A stretch of DNA of 64,000 bases from positions 3,911,001-3,975,000 of the forward strand of contig OX621234.1 in NCBI GenBank assembly GCA_951640165.1. The letters run 5' to 3'. Both the position numbers and the translations under genes were made by a program. Within the stretch, counting starts at the first letter, position 1; each line of letters opens with the position of its first letter. This document shows, in pieces, positions 62,576 to 64,000 of this stretch. The DNA is from Pseudoips prasinana (lineage: Eukaryota; Arthropoda; Insecta; Lepidoptera; Nolidae). The notes under the pieces are model-generated. The model saw only the letters and a list, made by a program, of their open reading frames with translations, made no database searches and was not told where the DNA came from.

Positions 62576-63184
62576 CTAGCTACGCCCCGCGGTTTCACTC
62601 GCGTTAAAGTAATTTTGGCGTACAAGAGTGTCAAATATTAGTAGGATGTGTACCTCTAGCGGTTTTGGCAGTGCACGCCGGAATAGCTCGCAGATGGTAG
62701 ATTTTTTCCTACTCACTTGACACTCATCGTCATATTTGGACAATTCACACAATATCTTTATAAATCGTAGCCTATGTGTTATTCTGATGTATAAGCTATA
62801 TTATTGTAAAGTTTCATTAATAAAATAAAAATAAAATAAAAAAGGTTTTTATTCACGTAGACTTTAAAAAAGCGCTTGTAAATTGTCAGAACATGTTTGT
62901 AATAATATACTTGCATATATTATTATTTCTAGTAACATAGATATTTAGGTACACATTGTATGAAAACATTTATAAAATTAATTTTATTATAGCATTGATA
63001 TAGCTAGCTTGTATCAAGTTATTTTCAAGAGATTATGTTTAATTATCTAGTTTAAGTCTAATATTTTACTACATATTGTCAATTGACAAATTAAAATCCA
63101 TTCAGTAGTTTTTACGTGAAAGAGTAACAAACATCCATCCATCCATTCATACTTACAAACTTTCGCGTTTATAATATTAGTAGG
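62576..63184 (-). mobile_element. Helitron-like element interrupted by a LINE tail
   Basis: CTAGCTACGCCCCGCGGTTT, CACTCGCGTTAAAGTAATTT on the left; CCATTCAGTAGTTTTTACGT and ACTTTCGCGTTTATAATATT on the right. A family A LINE 3' end at 62818-63080 lies between. Confidence 0.65.
62818..63080 (-). mobile_element. LINE 3' end, family A, nested
   Basis: ATAAAATAAAAATAAAAT tail, TTTTTATTCACGTAGACTTT, AAAGCGCTTGTAAATTGTCA and GATTATGTTTAATTATCTAG. Confidence 0.75.
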
Positions 63185-63562
63185 TTTGTATTTTTCGTAC
63201 ACCTACTAATTGTTTAAAAGATAAAAAAGGAACTTCAGTTATATTATGACGGCAGTCCCCCAAGCAGCAGACATATTTCTTTTTACAAAAAGGCGTTTTT
63301 AGCCGCCAGGCACAAACTGTTTATTTTTCACAATTTGCCGAATGAGTTAGTTTACCTAGGGAGGGAAGACAAATAAACAATAAGCTATCTCACCTTCGGC
63401 AGAGGGCACCCTCTTTGGTGTTTGACGTTTTCTCAGGGTGGTAGACTGTTGGGTAGGGGGAGACATAAGGAGGTTCGGTTTTATGGACGTTAAAAATAAC
63501 CCTCCGATAGCGGATCGGGGGGTTTTATTAATAGAATTAAGTTAAGTAATACACACGTAAGT
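63185..63562. other. Unrecognised segment
   Basis: Locally GC-richer (GAGGGCACCCTCTTTGG; CTCCGATAGCGGATCGGGG) but no open frame or repeat that I can assign. Confidence 0.3.
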
Positions 63563-63814
63563 AATATCCAACAGACCGATTTTTTCATTAAAACCATTGT
63601 AATCATTACACACACACCAAAGGTGAATTCAGTGCGAGATTTGTTTTTGCAGGTGGGTGAGAAAAGGTTTTAGTCATTGGGTAACGTGGTAATTACCCAA
63701 TGACTAAAACCTTTTCTCACCCACCTGCAAAAACAAATCTCGCACTGAATTCACCTTTGGTGTGTGTGTAATGATTACAATGGTTTTAATGAAAAAATCG
63801 GTCTGTTGGATATT
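63563..63814. repeat. Perfect palindrome, 122-bp arms, 8-nt spacer
   Basis: 63563-63684 and 63693-63814 are exact reverse complements around CGTGGTAA. No TE ends, no target duplication, no coding content. Confidence 0.97.
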
Positions 63815-63957
63815 TTTCCGATGCATTTTATTCATTCAAGCGTAAAAAATTGTAAGCGTTAGCATAGTGACTCGTTTTTTTCTTAGTCCAATAAGTACTT
63901 TTTTAAATTAAGTATTATTAACATATTTTAATCTGTGTTAGTCATAGTATTTCTGTT

Positions 63958-64000
63958 TTTAGGGTTCCGTAGCCAATGGCAAAAAACGGAACCCTTATAG
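63958..64000 (-). mobile_element. AGGGTTCCG-family terminal hairpin, cut by window end
   Basis: TTAGGGTTCCGTAGCCAATG and AAAAAACGGAACCCTTATAG: the terminal stem of the element at 34688-35243, reverse orientation. Confidence 0.75.

Overview
The window is a TE-rich, AT-rich stretch of an insect nuclear genome, most likely a moth or butterfly. The call rests on the repeat content: RTE-type LINEs ending in short ATG/ATC microsatellites, CR1 LINEs ending in (ATTCTG)n, several tRNA-derived SINE families, many short Helitron-like elements (5' TC, 3' CTAG, inserted between A and T), MITEs, and one complete mariner. This mix is familiar from Lepidoptera, but no single-copy gene I can name confirms the order. 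There are no rRNA genes, genuine tRNA genes, CRISPR arrays or prokaryotic operons.

Layout. 1-7.4 kb: small tandem repeats, then a ~1.3 kb segment present twice in tandem. The first copy is split by a decayed 2.8 kb RTE LINE; the second preserves the uninterrupted site. 7.4-21 kb: mostly unrecognised AT-rich DNA with LINE, SINE and Helitron-like fragments, a 4 x 147-bp tandem array, a ~5 x 51-bp array, and a SINE split by a 420-bp MITE plus a Helitron-like element. 21-26 kb: three candidate host exons on the minus strand among Helitron-like copies, and a 190-bp duplication carrying a small ORF. 26.4-31.3 kb: a nearly full-length CR1 LINE whose endonuclease/RT ORF is open. 31.3-36 kb: a TE mosaic around a candidate transmembrane exon. 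36.4-41.1 kb: a 5'-truncated Jockey-like LINE, then an apparently intact mariner. 42.6-43.8 kb: a 70-bp palindrome abutting a >1.1 kb pure pentanucleotide repeat. 44-48.5 kb: MITE/SINE blocks and a 2.2 kb G-rich minisatellite. 49.9-50.3 kb: a TATA-type promoter and candidate first exon on the minus strand. 50.5-64 kb: nested LINE, SINE and Helitron-like fragments and several striking palindromes.

Two observations stand out. First, a minus-strand gene can be assembled from exon-like segments with good splice sites and matching codon phases: 49.9 kb (start), 33.1 kb (cytoplasmic tail plus one membrane helix), 23.5 kb (ten-residue NIP-LK repeats), 23.0 kb and 21.5 kb. It would encode a type II membrane protein I do not recognise, with introns of up to 16.7 kb filled by the transposons listed here. 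Second, the window holds at least eleven perfect or near-perfect inverted repeats (arms 15-122 bp, mostly 0-10 bp spacers) that are not ordinary TE termini. For four of them a related copy in the same window lacks the palindrome, pointing to local replication template switching. The rest is an interacting TE community: SINEs inside LINEs, LINE tails inside Helitron-like elements, MITEs inside SINEs.
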